From Zantedeschia hybrid cultivar (lineage: Eukaryota > Streptophyta > Magnoliopsida > Alismatales > Araceae): 64,000 bases of DNA. The position numbers and the translations under genes were made by a program. Position 1 is the first letter of the stretch, and every line of letters starts with the position of its first letter. Positions 11,345-24,901 of this stretch are shown here, in pieces. The notes beneath the pieces were generated by a model, which had not been told where the DNA came from, did no database searches, and worked only from the letters and a program-made list of their open reading frames with translations. Location: the NCBI GenBank assembly GCA_030544215.1, contig JARZZO010000004.1:47047980-47111979 (forward strand), given 5' to 3'.

Positions 11345-14300
11345 TCGTAACTCTCTTTGTGGCTTGGCACTACTCTAGAGGGCTCAAAGGACACAATAGT
11401 ACTATTTATAGGCCTCTAAGTTGAGTTTCATGTGGAGAAGAACTCTTCACGGAAGTAAACACTGGGGTTTTAGTCGGATATGGGTTATTGGGCTAAAACG
11501 CATTAGCCCGACATGATGCCTTTCAAGGCCCTAAATCGTGTCAGCCTCAGGTGACGTCATTCAAGCTCTCAGGCCAGAACGCACAGAAACCTGCCAGACA
11601 CTACTAACGGGCTTAACTAAGGTTGCTAATGGACTCGAATAGGCTTTCAAAAATGTTACTCATTACACCCTCTCCCTTTAAAGAAAATTCATCCTCGAAT
11701 TTCAAAAGTAACTAAATAACTCAAAGTAAATAACTCACCTATCAAATAATCGAGGTACTTTCTCTTCATCTCGAACTCATGTCTTTTGTGTCGTTATCAG
11801 CTACCTCTATGCCCTCTCCAGTCAACGTGAAAACTTAAGTAGGTGCTCGTGGCCTAGTCGGTGCAATTGCTGAAGTACTCTTCGTCTTCGAACAATCCTT
11901 GATCTGGTGGCCTACTTTGTCGCATCCAAAGCACTTGCTTATTACCTACAGGTACTCAGATCCTCTATGCATCTTCCTACATTGTCGATAAATGGTGCAG
12001 GCTGGTGCATCTTTCATTGTGGGTGGTGTCATTGTCTTCGGTGGAACTTCTTCATGTGTCTCCTTAGACTCTGACTGCTTCCTTTTTGACGATCCTTGCT
12101 TCTTCTATGCCGTCTTGCACTCTTCATGGAAGATCTTGTGCTTAGCTTCCTACTTACAAATCGCTTCCACTACTTCCTTCATCGTAGCAAACTTGTGTGC
12201 CACCAACTTTGTCCTCACAATCAGCTCCAACCCAATCAAGAACTTTTGCGTCTTCCACCTCTCGTCAGTGTACATATAGGGTGCGAACTTTGCCAACTTT
12301 GAGAACTTCGTGTCATATTCCAACACTTCCAATTGCCCTTGAGTCAAACTCAAGAACCCCTAAACCACCTGGTCCTGAACATGTGGAGGAAAGAACTTTC
12401 CCTTAAAAGCTATCAGAAAATCCTCCCAGGAAATCTCCAACTCCATGCCAACAAACTTAATCTTCAGCATTGATGTCCACCATACATCTACTCGCTCCTG
12501 CAACATATAGCTCGTCAGGCCCACCTTGTCCTCTTCCAGACATCTAATTGTCTAGAAGATCTTATCTATCTCTAGGATCCAATACTCTGCCACTGTGGGT
12601 CGCTCTCTCCCTTAAAAGAAGATAGATCCATCCTCTTAAATCACTCCATCGTCGTCAACTCCTGACAGTACTCTGGCTCCATAGGTGCTACAAGCGTCTG
12701 CTACTGAGCTGCCTATAGGAAGTCTCAGAAGATTTGCATAAACGCTCCTACATCGAATGGTATAGGCGGAATCAGTGTTGCAACATCCTCGCTGATGTCT
12801 CGTTGCTCGGGAGCATTGTCTCTATAGCATCGTCCATGCCTGCTAGGCCTAAACCCCTCAAGCCTAATTCCAATCTAAAAATCTGCACATGATCCTGATT
12901 TAATGGCTCAAGTTGATTATACTTAAGTTGATTATATTTAAGTACTGTCTCTACTACGAATCGATGGACAAGTGCCACAGTGAAAACAATCCAAAGATCC
13001 ACTTATATTTTAGAGTGAGCACATACACACTTCCATGAACGCCAATGACACAACCATTATAGCCACAAATAAAATCTACTAAGTAAATGATCGCAAATAA
13101 ATAAAATAACCACAATATACCAAGATCTCGACATGTCCAAAGAAAATAAAATACATCTCATATAACTAAAATAAACCAGCCTATTCATCTCAAGATCTCT
13201 AACTAAGTTATTACGTCAATTCTAAATATGAAAATAAACACATGCATTTATCCATTAGCTGGATCTTCTAGTTCTAAGTCTTCCAATCTTGCCCAAGCTC
13301 TACCTTAGCCTCTCTTGAAAAATGTTAGCTAAGGGTGAGTTCAAAGTAGACTCAGCAAGCTTATAATCTAGAAAACTATAGGTTTTGCATATAATATAGC
13401 ATAAAGGAAATATATATGATAAACATCTAAGCAATATGAATAATGATATCATATATGTACATACTTATGTCGTAAAATATATTCTTCGACAATAATCATG
13501 GCCTTTAACTAACATGCATAACTAAAGCATTAACTTAATCATGATCTTTAAATAGTTCCAAACGTGCAACACATTGGCATCTAGCATGAATTTAAACAAG
13601 TTAAAGATAATCATTTGACAAGCTTAAGTAATCATCATATAAGCAATTATTATAGACTTAAATATGATCGTGCAATATGCAACTTAACATGGAATAAATG
13701 CGACCATCTAACAGCAACATAGCATGCATCTTCTTAACATGCTTAGCTTATCATGATTACACATATCATCATCTTATCTCTTTCTTAGCATAGGACCAAC
13801 AACCATAACATAACATAGAGACCTCTTCTTCTTCTTCTTTACTTAGTGGTAAGACAAAACCTACTAAGTCTTCAACTGTGTAGTTGCGGGGACACTGTTA
13901 GATCCTATCCAAGGTTAGTGTATTTTGCAAGTAGATACCCCTCTAAGATTTTGCCTGTATCTTCGGATTTACATATAACCTCATGATCATTAATCAAATA
14001 GATATGACAATCTAGATGACATATGTGCGGTTCTAGAGGTGGCTCCCGTCATATAGCACTTTGTTCTACAAGAGATTTAAGAAGTGACTCCCACAACATA
14101 GTACTTTAACCTACGTGCTACTTAGGTTCATACTATGAGCTAGTGCATCCACATCATAACATCTTAATTAACTCTGTGCATGCAACACTATACAAAAATA
14201 TGCAGAAGATAACATGGCATAATTATGACTAAAAATATGTATAATCTCATGAAATGCAGATTTATTTATATTACTATTTATCATCTGAATTGCATCACAA

Positions 14301-15554
14301 CTGACGTGATTTGCAGATCGCATCAGATTGCCTTGACGTGATTCAAACCCTTAACTAATTTTCAGAACATTAAAACACATTTCTTATTATTTTCTTAAAA
14401 CATAAATATAAGCATGTTGTTCATCAACATAGTCGTACTCTAGGTTAACCATATGTTCTACATGATATGAATAATTTACATGAACTAGTTTAAGGAAATC
14501 AATTGCTATGATGCGAAACATGCTTTACAAAGGACCTACATAGACCGCATATTTAGAAGGCCACAATCATGACCCTGCCATGCAATTATCAACCTAACAT
14601 GTTAATAGCAGCCTCACATGTGTTAACATACAACTCAACAACTATAAATCAAATCTAGAGAAATAAATTAGTGGGCTCATGTGAGTTATGTGTACATCAG
14701 GAATTTAAACAAATAACCATATTGGGCTTGATTCGCGTCTCTCAACAATGACGTTAATCTCAAATCACGTCACCATTGCCAGTTGCATCTCAGATCATTA
14801 TTTCCAAAATTAAAGAGGGAATAACAACATCTATGATGACTATGTAGAGAGAATCGCATCCATGCAAAGTGACGTGATTCATAAATAGCGTCACTATGCA
14901 TCGACATGATTCAACTAGAATTTCTATATTATCATAATTTCACAGATTCTCACCAAAATAAGAGCAAAAACAACAACCAAACATGTTCTCAAGCATCACA
15001 AATAGTCCTTTAAGCTCTATTCATACTTACTCATGGTAAATAGTAAAATAGGATTGAAAATAGGATTTTCTACATAAAAAATAACTATGGAATTGAGGTA
15101 ATCATCACTTGCCTCTTAACCACATAATCAAAAATGAAAAGAACTCGATGAGGCCTGCCTAGGCAAGAAGAAAACACTCTCCCATGCACGCTTTCACACA
15201 TGAAGAATGCCTCGAACCACTCCTAACCGCTCTCAAACTCTCTTTATAGCTTGGCACTACTCTAGAGGGCTCAAGGGACGCAAGAGCACTACTTATAGGC
15301 CCCTAAGTTGAATTATATGCAGAGAAGAACTCTTCGCGAAAGAAAACATCGGGGTTCAAGTCAGACATAGACTACTGGGCTGAAACACGTCAGCCCGACA
15401 TGATGTCTTTCAAGGCTTTGAATCGTGTCAGCCTCAGGTGACGCCATTCAGGCTCTTAGGCTAGAATGATCAAAAAATTGCCAGACACCACGAATGGGCC
15501 TAACTAAGGCTACTAATGGGCCCTAATGGGGTTTCTGAAATACTAGTCATTACA
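11345..15554 (-). mobile_element. Degenerate Ty3/gypsy element, gag only
   Basis: Two matching terminal segments lie in direct orientation, at 11345-11667 and about 15232-15554. Read on the minus strand both start TGTAATGA, and the left one is preceded by the purine tract AAAGGGAGAGGG, so it is a 3' LTR. The right LTR probably extends further inward, but its end is not resolved. Between them a broken gag is readable on the minus strand (11840-12770), and no protease, reverse transcriptase or integrase is seen. The AATTCGAGGATGAATTT phrase before the purine tract resembles that of Del/Tekay chromoviruses. The left LTR appears truncated. Confidence 0.65.
11840..12770 (-). pseudogene. Broken gypsy gag with CCHC zinc knuckle
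   Basis: Minus-strand translation in pieces gives gag landmarks: AEYWILEIDKIF, DVWWTSMLKIKF, FFPPHVQDQ, then LEYDTKFSKLAKFAPY and FLIGLELIVRTKLVAHKF. A CCHC nucleic-acid-binding knuckle (CFGCDKVGHQIKDC) lies at about 11890-11935. Several stops and frame changes interrupt it, so it is not functional. Domain order is normal for gypsy gag. No pol follows. Confidence 0.7.
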
Positions 15555-16034
15555 CTAGCGATGGATAATTAGGAAACTTTGTGTGAATTAATATTAAAAA
15601 TTTCTTTTCTCATTTTGCACATTCTAAGGACTTCTAATTGTTTGTTAAGCCAACTAAATGTACTATTATCAAGATAAGCATTTAAAATTTCTAAAACATC
15701 TTAGCTCTTTCAGTTAAATTAGACAATTTCAGTGTGACACAACGTCTTAAACTTTGAGACTAGCATTATGAAATTAGATGTAGCCGGACCGATTAGGCAA
15801 ACTAAGTTGAAATCAGATTATGTCAAATGAGTATGTTAAAATGAATGGCGCTCAATATGCATGAGATCTTCGTATTGAAGAAAAAAACAAATCTGTAACC
15901 CTTCCTACATGTATGTTATCCATTTAGTATAAGGTCCTATCTTATAAGGTGTGCTATGCAATAGAAAGAAAGTCACTTATTTCACAAATACATTTACGAG
16001 TAACACGTACCATATGCAATGCAATATAAAAAAG
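15555..16034. other. Intergenic, nothing recognised
   Basis: AT-rich spacer between the gypsy element and a hairpin MITE. No motif was found. Confidence 0.5.
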
Positions 16035-16077
16035 TAACTTTTTTTAATTTTCTGATGGTCGGTCCCATTATACCGAA

Positions 16078-16280
16078 CATGTCCGTATAATTCAATCTCC
16101 AATCGAACGGCCCAAAAAATTCTAAAAAATCAAAATCAAACTTCATTTTATTGGGGTTGGGTCGTTAAGGGTGTTTTTTTCACTGTTCATTGTTGCTTGA
16201 CTTTCGATGTTTTGGAATTTTTCAAGCCATTTGATCAAAGATATCAAAGATAGATTGTACGAACATGTTGGACATGATAA
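16078..16280. mobile_element. Hairpin MITE, family with the copy at 20530
   Basis: The left arm (TGTCCGTATAATTCAATCTCC..., CCCAAAAAATTCTAAAA) pairs imperfectly with the right arm (TTTTGGAATTTTTCAAGCC..., ATAGATTGTACGAACATG). The element is non-coding and lies about 0.6 kb beyond the stop codon of CslH copy A. A related hairpin sits in intron 4 of the same gene. Confidence 0.5.
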
Positions 16281-16873
16281 GACTGACCATAGAAAGATTT
16301 CAAAAAAAAATATCTTGTTTTGAGCTGCACCGTATGCGGTGCAACAACAAATATTACTCTATATTTATTGCTTCTCACCGTTGTTCCACTAGATGAACGT
16401 TTTTAATTATGTGCCACATATATAGGATCCTTCTTTTATTGCGTTACAAACTATGCTAGCGTAAGAGTGTGCATAAAATGGTCCCTTCTTCTGATATCGT
16501 CACAGAAAAATCCCTTAACGTTCGGCTTATTTCTATAATAGGTCATATTTGTTAAAAATGCGAGTAATTGTAGACTTGACTAAGAGATCATTTATATATA
16601 TATAATGATTAGATATGGAGGGCTTTTACATACGTGTGCTCTAGATAGTAATTTTTTTGCATATATGAGAATCTTTAAGAGATTATTTACTAAAACCCAA
16701 TAAAAGTTGTGCAACTGGAATCTCAAAGGAGTAGTCCAACGTATCACTAAGAAAGCATGTCTATTATCGCATCATCGTGTAACATTATTCTTAAATTTTT
16801 TCATGTGTGCAACAACAGAACCATAGCCTCTGCACAACGGAGAGCTCACTTCTCCAATCAGTGGATCCTTCCT

Positions 16874-19800
16874 CTAAGAAGTCCATTTGCAAGCGAGCAA
16901 GAAGAGGGAGCCCAAAATGGAAGCTTTTACGATCGTGGGCCATGGAAGCCCATAACTCCCCTTGCCGAAGAGGCCCTTAACAAATGGCCAGAAGCTTAGC
17001 ACCACCCATCCGCTGCATACCAGCTCTCCTATCCCGGGGCCATCGCTGTACTGAACTCCAAGCAACGTTTTTAACAAGCTCACCACCAGCGCCGCCAAGT
17101 TTAGCAATGTGATAGCGGTGCCCGGGATAAAGAGTGGAGCGGAGTTGAAGGTGAACCTCCCGGCATCCTCCTCCTCAGCGGCGGTCGTCGACGAGTGTTG
17201 CTCTTTTGAAGTGACTTCGAAGGTGGTCCCTGATACCCCACTGACCTTCAAAACCGCAGATAGTAATCCAAACAGCGAGGCCGTCGTCGACAATATCTTC
17301 TGCATCCTCTGGTTGTTCCACCATGCCCGAATCGACAGCCCGCACTCCAAGTACTCGATCGCCCCGTAGACGATCCCGAAGATAACAATGGCGGCGGCAA
17401 TTGCTGCCATGGGCTCTGATGCCTGCAATATCATTTAAATTTAATTTTGCATATTTCTATACACTGTTAAAACTTCTTTTCTTAATTGATTTTTATGGCT
17501 ATTATCTTTATTGTTTACTTTTCTTCTTCTCACCTTGGGCAGAAAGCAAGTGTTTGAGAAGGCGCAGTATGGGGCCAGCAGCGCATAGCAAAGCTCAGGG
17601 ATGGAGTTCAAGGGCCAGGTGACGACCAGCAAGTAGACGAGGCCCTGCCTGAAGCCCAGCTTCCTGGTGAGGACGGCCAACAATGGGCTTGTTGGGCCCA
17701 GCAGCACTTCTAGAAGCCCGGTGGCCCACCTCTTGTATTGGGCCAGGGAAGCGGGCCCGCCGACGGGGGCGCTCCCTAGAAATGCGGGTGGGTCAGGATC
17801 AAGGAAGGTGGACTTCCAGCCCATGGCGTGGATTCTGAGCCCTGTCTGGACGTCTTCGGTGGTGGACCCGTAGACCCACCCGACCTGCGAATGGAGAAAC
17901 TTTGCATTGTCCTTATTTGAGGTGGATATGGGATACCAACCTTACTACTACTACTCCGGCGACAATTAATGAGGATAAATTTTGTGTTGTGCGTGTTGAG
18001 GTAGATATGAGATCTCACCTCGTTACCCCAGCAGGTATTCAACTCGTAAGTGCAGCTTGCAACTTGTTGGGCTGCCTCCTCCCTCGCGACTAGGTCCCCT
18101 TGGATGGTCACTGTGGTCTTCGACACTTCCAATATTGTCTCAAGAGCAGATTCCTGCAGCTCCTTTGAGCTCCCGAATCTGTTCCTTAGTTCTTGCGGCG
18201 AGGATTTCCCTGATAAGACACATAATATTTAAAGAGAATCCGGAAACTGTCTACGTGAGGAATATTTTTCTGAGCAGCTCCACAAGTGCATGAGCAGCTG
18301 AGACGGCTGTGACGGTGGGAAGGGACGTTGTTAAGGATGTGTAAACAAATCATATATATACATACTTGTGTTTTGTTTAAACCGGTCAGGTACCTTTGGC
18401 TGCATGCAATCTAGTTCCTTGGTCTTCCTCGAGCTCTGGGGCTTCTCCGTAGATGACCTTCCTCCTGTGGAAGCACCCCGTTCCTGCATAGAGGGGGCCC
18501 TGAAGCCCTTCCATTCCCAGTCCTACGATAAACTGTAAGGAAGAAAGAACCGGCCGGAAAAGGGTGTGAGGAAAGTACGCTTGAGAAGGGAGATGAGGAA
18601 ACGTATACGAATGCCTACATGCTGGCATACGACCATCTGATTCCCGAAGGGGTCATCTTTGAGACCTCCATAGAATCGCTGGGGGAACTGGACGAAGCTA
18701 CTCATCTGGTCCGTTTGGAAACCGAGCAGGAGGCACATGGCGTGGAGGACGATCTCTGGGTTGTTGGCGAACATGTCGCAGTCGACGTTCAGCATGAACG
18801 GCGCGTTGGTCATCACTCCGGAAACCCTCGTCTTTTGTGTCAATTTGCCAGCATAGGAAGAGGGTAATGATCAGACTGTTGTTGCGGGAGGAGGATACAT
18901 GCAGTGGCGTAAAGAGATTTTTCTCTTTTTCCTGCTTAATTTTAGGCGGGTGGTAGAAGAGTTATGGAATGAAATCCTCTGCACCTCATCTCCTACATTT
19001 ATCTACGCCTCCAGATAAATAGGACAGGAGGTGATGGGCCATCATTTCAGAGTTAGATAACTCATTCATCTTTGTCTTTAGATGTATAGAAACATAAAGA
19101 AGAAGACCTAGAAGATCTCATTTCAAGAGTTACAATTAGTGGAAGGTTTGAAGGAACCCTTGCATTTGCCTCTTCTCATGCCATACCAATCCGAGTGGCC
19201 CTTTAACCCCTGTGCCCTGGCTCCTTTTTGGCTTTCTAATTTACACTTTCCACAATTTCCTTAGACCCGCGTTATACCTTAAAGATGTAATGTTTGCTTG
19301 AAAAATATAGCGTGCACTTGAACATACAATGCTCACCTAGAAAATGTAATGTTAAATAAGGATAAATTAGAAAGAAGAAAAAAGAGAACTAACATGAATG
19401 GGTTGGAAGGCCACCAGAGCACGTACGTGTAACACGAGAAGAGGCGACTGCCGGGTTTTTTTCTAGACCCCATTGGGATGATCCTTTGCACTCCTTCAAT
19501 TTGCATTGTGCTGATCTAGAAATTCATCTTTGGACATGAACCATTTCAAGAGGGGTCCTATTTTCGTACAACACACCCGCAAGAATCAGATCTTTATATA
19601 TAAAAAAAAAACTATAGGCCGTTTCAGTCCTTCTGATCTATTTAATTTAAGAAAAAATCTTATAATACCTTAGAAAATTAGAAAAGAACTTAATATTTTT
19701 TAAAATCCTTTTTGAGAAAGCCCTTTAAATAAAAAAATGAGATTATAGGATGTTCTTATTGAATAGAGAAATTATAGGATCGATGCCTGCCTTACATCAA

Positions 19801-22773
19801 GAAGATTAAAGGGATCGGAAACTAAAACACTCAATCTTTTTTAAAAGGAGTCAATCTGCCACAAATCACAGTTGCTGTACCACGGGGCACGGGTTTTGCA
19901 TGCATCTCCTTCATTAAGTATTAGGGTTCTTGCCAAAGTCGGCTTGGCTGACGTCCTAAACTGACTTGCTATGACTAATACGAAAAAATGAGTTTTTTTT
20001 TTTTTAAAGAGTTTTTTCCAAAAAAGATTCATCAGGAATGAGAAAACTTCCATATGAAGGGATTGTTTGAAAACATTTCCTCTCTGCACTGCACTGTATG
20101 AATACCATCTAGGCCTGCACTTAGGATGGAGATCAAGAGAGAGAGAGTATATATCGAGTTACATTAATTGGTATAATACTTTGGTTGCAGCAAATATATA
20201 TATATATATATATATTTTATTATTTTTTTTGGGCTGTAAATCATAACTATATATTTTTTTTTTGCTTTTTGATCTTTAACCCTCATAAACTTTTGATATT
20301 ACAAATAACTTTCCCTAATTCAACTATTTACAAATAAACCCCACAATTATAATTTGCTTACAAAAAATCTTTGTAAGGGCCTTTTTGTAATAATCTCAGG
20401 GTTTTTCTTGTAACATTCTGGGGCCTTGCAACAATTCACGAGGGATTGTGGGGATTTATAAATAAATAATTATATTAGATGTGCATATGCATAAATACAC
20501 TATTTTTAAGGGTTAAAATAAAATTATATCTTTTCTTTAAAGTCGGACTTAGCATGTCCCAACAATTTGTACAGTTCAATCTCCGATTAGAAGACTCAAA
20601 AACTCTAAAAAAATATTCATTCAGTTCAGTGCATTAAGAGCATCTTTACTGTTTATTGGAGTTTGATTTTTAATTTTTTATAATTTTTAGGTCATCTTAT
20701 TAGAGATTGAGTTGTACAAGCCTAACCTATTTTTTTTTAACACTTTTGTAATGTTTTAGGATACAAAACCGAAAAACATTGCTCCTAGTATTACTCTTAT
20801 GTGACTGCGACTCCAGTCAGATTGGCCATGGTCGTAGGGCTTCTAACCTAATTATCATGGATCGAATTCAACTCAAGGTAAACCGTACCTGAACTCTCTT
20901 AGGTTGAAAAACCTATAACTTAAGACGAAAGTTCTTTGAAGAAAGATGCCACGTCATCTACACGGGGACAAAGCAAATGAAAAGGCTTTTGACGAAATGG
21001 AGAACAGACAGAATCCAGAGCAAGGAACCACCCTGAAGATATAAAGTATCTAAAGATAAGACATATGGGTACGTACGTCAATAATACTCGAACAAAAGGT
21101 TAAGAGTTTACCAATACGTTCATGGCGCCCGCTTTGTAGTGATGTGGCTGTTTTGGCCTCTTCTCCCTGGCCACATAAATGAGATGTGGGATGCCATCCG
21201 CAAGGCTGTTCTTGTTCTCCCATATCACCTACCCCACAAGAAACCGATGTGAATAATTAAACACTGCTTTTGTTTTGATGTGAATAATGGTACCTCATAT
21301 ATATCACAAAACAAGATGTGACTGTCCAAACTGTCAAAACAAGATGGTACCGTAGAAGGTTAGTAAAGAGAAGAAGAGGAGGGTCAAAGACTGTCAAAAT
21401 CTATTTCACCGGTATTCTCGTGATTTTAAAATTTTGATTTCTCTCTTCCTCTCTTTACTAGTTCTTTACGGTCCGCCGAGAAATGTAAAAGATCTCAACT
21501 CTTTGTTGAACCACTGCCAGCCCTCCCATGTGAAGTGCACTAGCCTTTTTCAGGCAACGCCTTGACATGAAGATTTGCTGGCCTGATTTGATGTCCTTTA
21601 CGCACTCAAGTCAATCCTATTGAAGCCATATGAAATCACACGTATCTATCACAAACGGCAATAATGGATCATCTAATACGTTGAACCATGTTCACTTTCA
21701 CCCATTCACATGGGTCAGCTACTGATATGCCTGACAGTACAAACGTAAACAAGCATATGCCCCGTTTATATTTTACAAGTGAAGTTGAACTCAAAAACTT
21801 AGTGTAGTTCAAAAAAAAAAGAAAAAACCAAAAAAATTACCTTAACAACGCTTGGATGGTTCCCACGCTCAAAGCTGGACAAATATCCAACGTCATCTTT
21901 CAGATAACGGGACGAGGAATGGGTTCGAGCAGCTTCTTCTATCTTTCTGCTGAGTTCCACATACATGTCCTACATATGAAGATCATAGTTTGTAGTTATA
22001 GTCATCTTTCACCTATGGAGTACTAAAACAAAATAGGTTTTTTCCAGAAAAAAGTAGCTTTTTGCCTAATTAGTTCTTGCAACAGTACCCACCTTCATCA
22101 GTTCCCGGTCTCGGAGGAAATCAGATGACAGCAAGTGGGAGTTCTCCGGCTGACCGTCGAAGTAAACAAAGGGAGCTCGGACTCTGACGTTGTACATCTT
22201 GCAGAAGGGGATCCACGATCTCGCGAACTCTGCGGCTTCCACTAGTGCATAGTAGGTGATTAGCGAGCAGGCGTCGTCGGAGACGTAGCAAGCCAGCTTG
22301 TGGGCAGGATACTCCACTGCTAACAGTGAGAGCACCGTGTTCACGGTGACCATCGGGGGCTCGAGCTTCGGGTCCGCCGTGGTAACAAACATGTCGACGG
22401 CTGGAAGGTCGTCAAGCCTAAGAAGAACAGTAAGTTCTCTTTGGATGTCATGGATAGGTACGCCGGATGTTACTGAAGAAGAAAGCGTCCGATTCACAAT
22501 TTGGTGTTAGGGTTACCTCTTGGAGATACGCTCAGGGAACGTTATATACTTCACGGGGTTCCATTTGGCATTCATGTTTAAGAGCCAGATGAAGGTGAAC
22601 CATGACTCACACAGGAAAGCAGTGAGCCAGACGATCCCATGGAGGTGCAGCGAGGAGAGACGGTAGTAGAGGAGGGAGATGAGGAGCAGGAGGATAACAA
22701 GCTCCGAAGCTCTCTTGAGGTTGTTCTTCACGGGGACTCTTTCTTGGAGAGGTAGCGTCTCTGAGACGGCCAT
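16874..22773 (-). CDS. Cellulose synthase-like protein H (CslH), copy A, nine exons
   Basis: Exons in transcript order: 22773-22517, 22417-22093, 21971-21841, 21228-21112, 18831-18619, 18532-18394, 18209-18019, 17884-17534 and 17422-16874, about 757 codons. This is a Golgi membrane glycosyltransferase of family GT2. Barley CslH1 makes mixed-linkage (1,3;1,4)-beta-glucan. The N terminus has two membrane segments (residues about 20-66). Catalytic motifs are VSDDAC in exon 2, DCD in exon 5, TED and QYKRW in exon 8. About six membrane segments follow in exons 8-9. DDLPAVDMFVTTADP in exon 2 is CslH-like. Oddity: exon 3 is 131 nt against 129 in copy B because of an extra TG near 21960, which shifts the frame if exon 2 ends at AAG/GTGGGT. 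A GT 4 nt further on (GTGG/GTACTG) would restore it. So it is either a recent pseudogene or a shifted-splice gene. All other exons read through. Confidence 0.88.
20193..20216. repeat. (TA)n microsatellite in intron 4 of copy A
   Basis: About 12 uninterrupted TA units in the 2.3-kb intron between exons 4 and 5. Confidence 0.85.
20530..20745. mobile_element. Hairpin MITE in intron 4 of CslH copy A
   Basis: The left arm (TTTGTACAGTTCAATCTCCG, then AAAACTCTAAAAAAAT) is matched in inverted form by the right arm (ATAATTTTTAGGTC, then TTAGAGATTGAGTTGTACAA). It belongs with the hairpin at 16078-16280. Non-coding. Confidence 0.55.
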
Positions 22774-22847
22774 AAGAGAGCGAGCTAGAGAGAGAAAGAG
22801 AAAGAGAAAGAGAAAGAGAGAGAGAGAGAGAGTGCCTCGGTGCTATG

Positions 22848-22853
22848 TTTATA
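22848..22853 (-). promoter_or_regulatory. TATA box of CslH copy A
   Basis: TATAAA on the minus strand, about 75 bp upstream of the start codon. A purine/pyrimidine tract (GA repeats on the plus strand, 22790-22832) lies in the presumed 5' leader. Confidence 0.5.
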
Positions 22854-23174
22854 GAAGAAAAATTGCAGCCTTTGTCTTTTTATTTTACTTACTTTGTTCT
22901 AAATTTATACATGTTTGTTTTAAGAAGTTCTTACTGCTAGGAGACAATACAAAAGCAGTTAATAAATATATACGTTTATAAAATAATGTATAAAATGATT
23001 AAGAATAATTAATGAATTATATTCAGCTATACGGAAAAGACAAATTCTACCGCGCGTAACCTAGTAATCTTCTCTAACGTAACTCAACCGCGTTTGCTAT
23101 GTCTTTCATGATCTAGAATCTTCTGACATAATAGAGGTGAACATTTGCAAAACATAAATATGGAGGGCTTTTTC

Positions 23175-23733
23175 AGGAGTCCGGTTCTTGTCAGTAAGAC
23201 TTTGGAGGGAACTCCAGCAGTAGCTAGTGATTCGCCATTCGAGACGCATCTCATCCATTTTGACAATTTTTTTCCTATTATCAATTCAGCAGGTTTCAAA
23301 TACTACGGAGAGCATTAAAATACTACGCAGAGCGAGCATTTAAATACTACCAAGAGCACTTAAATACTATCAAGAGCACATAATTACCACCATATGTTGA
23401 AGTGTATTTTAAATTATGGTTGTAGTCTTGTGTTCTTGGTAGTATTTAAGTGTCATGTATTGTATCTAAGTATTCTTGGTAGTATTTAAATGCTTTGCGT
23501 CGTATTTAAGTGCTCTGCGTAGTATTTAAATGCTTTGCGTAGTATTTTAATGTTCTGCGTAGTATTTTAGTGTTCTGCGTAGTATTTGAAACATGTTGAA
23601 TCGGTAATAGAGAAAAAGTTGTCAAAGTGGATGAGATGCGTCTCGAACGGCGGATCAACTTTACACATAACGTTTTCTCCTTGACTAATGCTGGAGTTCC
23701 CTCCAAAGTCCTACTGACAGGAACCGGACTCCT
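23175..23733. mobile_element. Palindromic MITE with short repeats in both arms
   Basis: The ends are inverted copies: AGGAGTCCGGTTC at 23175 and its complement ending at 23733. Inverted similarity continues inward for about 120 bp through CTTTGGAGGGAACTCCAGCA and GAGACGCATCTCATCCA. Each arm then holds a series of roughly 20-bp units of the type TAGTATTTAAGTGCTCTGCG, in opposite orientation left and right of a centre near 23400. TTTC flanks both ends. A diverged relative is at 46171-46591. Open frames here are incidental. Confidence 0.7.
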
Positions 23734-23739
23734 TTTCAG

Positions 23740-24900
23740 TATTAGTCCTTGTCTAGCTAGAGCAAAAGCTTCGGGACCCTAACATTCCTTTCCCAGTTAC
23801 ATGAAGGCAGGATTCATCAATTAGCTTCCTTTGTGCTTTAGGAGCCAACCAATGTGTAGCTCGATTTCATTTCCTGAATGAGTAATATTTCTCCCAACTG
23901 CAATGAAAGTATTACAGTGGGTAAAAAAAATAATTTTTTTATATCTTGTTTTTAGGTCGGCTTAATTTGAGGTCTCCTAACCATTTGTATAGTGCAACAC
24001 CGTTTGTACAGTTCCTTAAGCGTCTCTTATAGCCAATAGTTTAGAACTTTATGAGTGCATGAGTTCTTGTATGTGCAACTTTGAATGAGATGCACTAAGT
24101 GGGGAGAGGGAAGTAAAAAAATTATTCACAAAAAATCCCTTCATCGAGAACTAATGAGGAAGAGGTTTTTTTGGAAAACTCCTCTCTCTCACTAACTAAC
24201 CAAGTTGATTCAAATCTACACTTAGAGAATCTCTATTCGAACTTTATAGCCTAACCCAGTTTTCAGGACTTCTCATATAGCTTCTTTTTGCGTAGCTTTC
24301 GTGGCACTTCTCAAACAAGTTATGCTACCTTTTCAATTACGGATGACAGAAGCCACTCTTTTCTTTTTTGTATTCCCATCCCAGGCATCATCAAAGCTAA
24401 TTTATCTTAAGCCAAATTTATTTGGGGAGAAGTTAAATTTATCTTGAGGTAAATTGTTTAGGGAGGTTTCCCAATACCAGTGAAGAATTGAACATTCACG
24501 GGGCATTTTGTTGTTGTGTTGGTAGTCCTATCAGGATCAATTTTAACATTGCAACTGATAATTAATAGGTACCTAGCTAGTTATTGTCCATCAATTTTAA
24601 TACTCATATATTAGTGAATTATATATATTTAGGAGGATTGCCACTAAGCAGTTTTACTTTTAACGACATTTCTCTGATCGGTGGTGGAACAATTAAAACA
24701 TTAATTTTGGCAGATATGGCCTGCTCGTGGCCTGCCATCGAGCCTCTGGATTGAGAGGGCTAACCAAAGTTGGCGAGTACAGGAGATTCTCCTGTGTTAA
24801 AGGGCTTCTAGAAGGTGATGACGGTGACAGAGCAATGTGCCTTGTTTTGTCCTTGTACTAAAACATATTGGAATTGGAGAAAATTTTAAGAAAATAAATT
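23740..24900. other. Intergenic, nothing recognised
   Basis: Mostly AT-rich. No coding motif, RNA gene or clear transposon boundary was seen. Confidence 0.5.
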
Positions 24901-24901
24901 T

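Noticed and set aside
23084..23706. Small proteins on both sides of 23.4 kb
   Set aside because: Both are readings of the inverted arms of the same palindromic MITE.
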